Positions 61,174 through 64,000 of a stretch of DNA of 64,000 bases are shown piece by piece. The notes beneath the pieces are model-generated. The model was not told the DNA's origin, did not search any database, and was given only the letters and a program-made list of their open reading frames with translations. Numbering within the stretch: the first letter of the stretch is position 1; each line of letters begins with the position of its first letter. A program made the position numbers and the translations under genes. This DNA is from Heterobasidion occidentale. Its lineage: Eukaryota > Basidiomycota > Agaricomycetes > Russulales > Bondarzewiaceae. The DNA is taken from assembly GCA_039111635.1 (NCBI GenBank), contig JBCAQO010000014.1, forward strand, positions 992,001 through 1,056,000, in the 5' to 3' direction.

Positions 61174-62202
61174 ATGCGTGAAGACCCTTGCGCCGCGCAA
61201 GTGCAGATTAATGTTTCCGAAGCTCCCCAGACCCCCATCCGCCTTCCCCCAGAGCTCATCCTCGAGATCCTTGAGGACGTTCTCACCGAGCCCCATAACA
61301 TCACCGACCTCGCGCTCGTATCGAAAGCCACAACCTCGCTCCTATATAGACTGCTCTATAGCACTGTCCTCCTTCCGAGTCCTGAGCGGATTAGAAGCTT
61401 CGCCGAGGACGTCATCAGCACAGCTCCAGGGCTCATCTGCCAGCACGTAAAGCGCGTCATCTTCACGTGGGAGGGTCAACCATCTGAAGAGACGTTGGAC
61501 TTCACGCGCCATATCCTGCTCGCGTGCACCGAAGCGCACACCCTCGCCCTCCCAGGCTGTTTGGTCCCTAGCCTGCTCGCGGAGGACAATCCGCGATGTC
61601 TGCCCACGACTCTGACCCATCTTACCTTGGGGTCTTTCTCGATGAGCAACATCCCTCCGAAACACGCGCGCCCGTCGTTCAGCAACCTCACGCATCTGCG
61701 GATCGCGGACCCTTTCGGGCTATTCACCACGCCGCGTACGATGCTTGAGCACCTTGGACCGCTTCCCAATCTCACGCACCTCTACGTCCCGCATGTAATC
61801 ATGAGGTGGCCCAACACCGATGATGATTTTGTGAACGATGTCGTCGCGCTCTTACGCGAGCGCGACAAACTGCGTTGCCTCATCGTCGGCCTGTGCCTGC
61901 CTAGGATACCGCAGCCTAGCGAAGAGTATGACAGAGATCGCAACTATGAACTGGAGGAACGATTTCGCCAGACATCGACAGCTTGGACGCGAGTGAAGCA
62001 GCTGCAAGAGGCGGAGGAACGGCTCCTGATTATCCGCGCAGATGTCACAGGCGCGTGGTTGAGAGAATGGAAGAACGCAGCGGGCATGAAGAAGCCATTT
62101 GACTTTTGGAGAGAGACGATCTCAGAAGGCTTAGCGGAGAGAAAAAGAGAGGGAACCTGCCAGAGTCAGAGCGGCGAGAAGGGCAGATATCTATGGCCAT
62201 GA
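61174..62202 (+). CDS. F-box-like protein, array member 4
   Basis: Intronless, 342 residues, frame intact. IRLPPELILEILEDVLTEP, then LALVSKATTSLLYRLLYSTV (F-box-like). LICQHVKRVIFTWEGQ, CTEAHTLALPGCLVP, TTLTHLTLGSF, NLTHLRIADPFGLFTT and TMLEHLGPLPNLTHLYVPH follow, then CLIVGLCLPR. C-terminus: WTRVKQLQEAEERLLIIRAD, KPFDFWRETISEGLAERK, and a shortened KGRYLWP ending. The last motif differs from RPIGxWxWP, so the tail has diverged or contains a small indel. Confidence 0.85.
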   Translation: MREDPCAAQVQINVSEAPQTPIRLPPELILEILEDVLTEPHNITDLALVSKATTSLLYRLLYSTVLLPSPERIRSFAEDVISTAPGLICQHVKRVIFTWEGQPSEETLDFTRHILLACTEAHTLALPGCLVPSLLAEDNPRCLPTTLTHLTLGSFSMSNIPPKHARPSFSNLTHLRIADPFGLFTTPRTMLEHLGPLPNLTHLYVPHVIMRWPNTDDDFVNDVVALLRERDKLRCLIVGLCLPRIPQPSEEYDRDRNYELEERFRQTSTAWTRVKQLQEAEERLLIIRADVTGAWLREWKNAAGMKKPFDFWRETISEGLAERKREGTCQSQSGEKGRYLWP

Positions 62203-64000
62203 CGGCGAGGATTCCTTGGAAATCGTCGCTTGTTCCGAGAAAGTGAGTACACCCTTGCACCTGGTTGCACGCTAGTGGCCTCTTTCGTTGAGATATGGGT
62301 GTTTATCTGTAAATTACCTGTATCGGTTCTCACTAGGTAGTTTATTGGTTAGCTTATTTGTTGATTCGTTTGTGGGTTATGATATCTCGCCTCCGGCACT
62401 TACTTGACTACAATCCCCGAGAGGGGTGTCTGTCAGTCTCGGGGTGCTTGTAGCACTGACTCCTTCCAATTTGGAGGCCACATGCATGATATAGGCAGTT
62501 CCTTCGCGTACATCCTATGCTATTGTCTATGCTCGAACGATTTGAGTAACACAGTCATCTGCAATCGATATACAAGCCAATCCGCGAAAACTCACTTGAG
62601 TCTTGAACCAAACAAGCATCCGAGGAAGGCCCCCCGCCATGTGCAAGACTGAAATGCAGGCAATGAGTCGAGCGAAGAAAGATCCGAATATTCTAGAGAT
62701 CATGAGTCCGGCTTGCTCCGTTTTTGCTTCCGCGCAGACCCTCCGACTTGTCCCGAACATCCTGACCGTGAGACAAACTCGTCCAAGGGCCAACTCGCCA
62801 GAACTCGCCTTTGTATATACCCTAAATATCTCAGACAACAAGGTTTGGCGACTACTGCTGCATGTGCGCGTTAGCAATTTAAGAACTGCGTTGAGAACGC
62901 AATACATACGGTATGTCTGATTGATTCCACTCAATTCTTGGTAATTTGTCTATGTCACTTTCTGGTCTTTCACCATCCTGCTGACCTGAGCCCTTTGGTC
63001 TGAGGTTCCGAGAGTCCTCAAAACTCCTTGAGAGTGCCCATACCCATCAACGAACTAGGCCTCGGACTAGCGATGTCGCGCATTCAAGATCCGGCTAAAG
63101 GGTACATATGCTTGAAACCAACATCACAGAGTCTCTTTGATCCTGGAGATCCATGTCGCCGAGGCGCCGCAAAAATTGTAACAGCATCCGGATGGTCTCG
63201 ACTCTCGAAGGATCGTACACGTCGGAGACCCCGTCTGGGCGGAGGCGATCTTCATGTTGCGGTGCCGAGGAGGTCTAGGTAGGTAGGAACTCAGGTCCGA
63301 AACCCCGTTGCGAGTATCGTTACCCCGAGTAACAACCTGTAACAACGGGCTGCATCGGGTTGCGCATTGGGAGTTGCGCGTTTGAAAACCACGTTTCTTC
63401 GTAACTTGTTCGCGATCGCGACGGCGCAGGACGATGGGGCCGTGGACGGCATGGAATTACAGGTAAGCACCTGTAAGCACCTTCATCTAGCTTTATTTCC
63501 GGAATTCTACTTCATTTCGGCTTCATTTAATTTAACAGCTTGGTTTGATTTGCGGATGTATTCGTCACATTTCAGGTCTGTGATCGGTAATTCCTGGGCT
63601 AATATAATTAATTGAAAACTAGAAGGTGCGCAATGAACAGATCATTCTCTATTCAACGGTAGTTGAGGATCTTTGAGGATGTGTCGAATCTATGTCATAT
63701 TGGTCGATCTGTAGAACGCATCGTAACATTCTGATCAGTTGGCCGGACGCAGTCCGAGGCATCAATTTCATCCCACAATCCACCGCAGCGAATAGCCCTG
63801 CATGTCCTGAACAGAATGAGTGCCAATTCTCACCTCTTACCACTTCAATACGTACAACGGCAACGCCTCCAGCGCGCAATTCTTACATACATGCCAAAAA
63901 ATCCAAAACTTGTTCACCTAATAGTTCCCGATTCCACGCCCCACCAGCTAGTCTGAACTGCGCGCCCATACTTCCCGCCCGCCGACCCATGTGCTCATGA
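62203..64000. other. Right-end region, no supported gene
   Basis: Short ORFs on both strands. A minus ORF (62527-62934) contains a hydrophobic stretch ISRIFGSFFARLIACISVLH, and a plus ORF (63692-64000) ends at the window edge; neither is recognised. An AT-rich segment lies at about 63500-63620. Decayed genes are possible. Confidence 0.35.

Overview
The window is nuclear DNA from a filamentous basidiomycete, most likely an Agaricomycete close to the Polyporales. It is GC-rich, and genes are split by many 50-60 bp introns. It carries lineage-typical families (DUF6533 seven-helix proteins, intronless F-box-like arrays, a two-gene multi-pass membrane family) next to conserved housekeeping genes. 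Gene models below were spliced by hand from translated exons and family consensus.

Layout. 1-9.2 kb: 3' end of a cytochrome P450, an APH-fold phosphotransferase (-), mitochondrial Hsp70 (+), dynactin p25 (-). 9.9-14.4 kb: a TMEM70-like mitochondrial protein and an arrestin-fold adaptor. 15-26.8 kb: the most interesting block, with two shortened genes derived from the N-terminal half of eIF4G (15092-16692 and 17368-18560), then a PP2A leucine carboxyl methyltransferase (-) and the full eIF4G (21784-26832). 27.5-38 kb: a dsRNA-binding-domain protein, a four-helix-type membrane protein, TIM22, a DUF6533 protein and a TRK potassium transporter. 39-45.5 kb: an oxaloacetate-hydrolase-like enzyme and a flavocytochrome b2-type dehydrogenase (a possible oxalate-forming pair) separated by a 700-bp TIR element. 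45.8-54 kb: an unrecognised protein, a paralogue of the membrane protein, a GPI-type cupredoxin protein, ankyrin debris and a Ser/Pro-rich ORF. 55.6-62.2 kb: four F-box-like paralogues, the first inverted.

The eIF4G block is the best candidate for something undescribed. Copy B keeps the eIF4G N-terminal motif, the shared intron positions and the eIF4E-binding motif, but stops before MIF4G and MA3. It therefore has the architecture of an eIF4E-binding translational repressor born from tandem duplication. Copies A and B also share a duplicated promoter segment.

Caveat. About 17 single-base frame disruptions, nearly all apparent deletions in or beside short homopolymers, occur across otherwise well-conserved genes, including ones expected to be essential (mtHsp70, eIF4G). 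They look like consensus errors in the assembly rather than pseudogenes, so broken frames here are weak evidence of loss of function.
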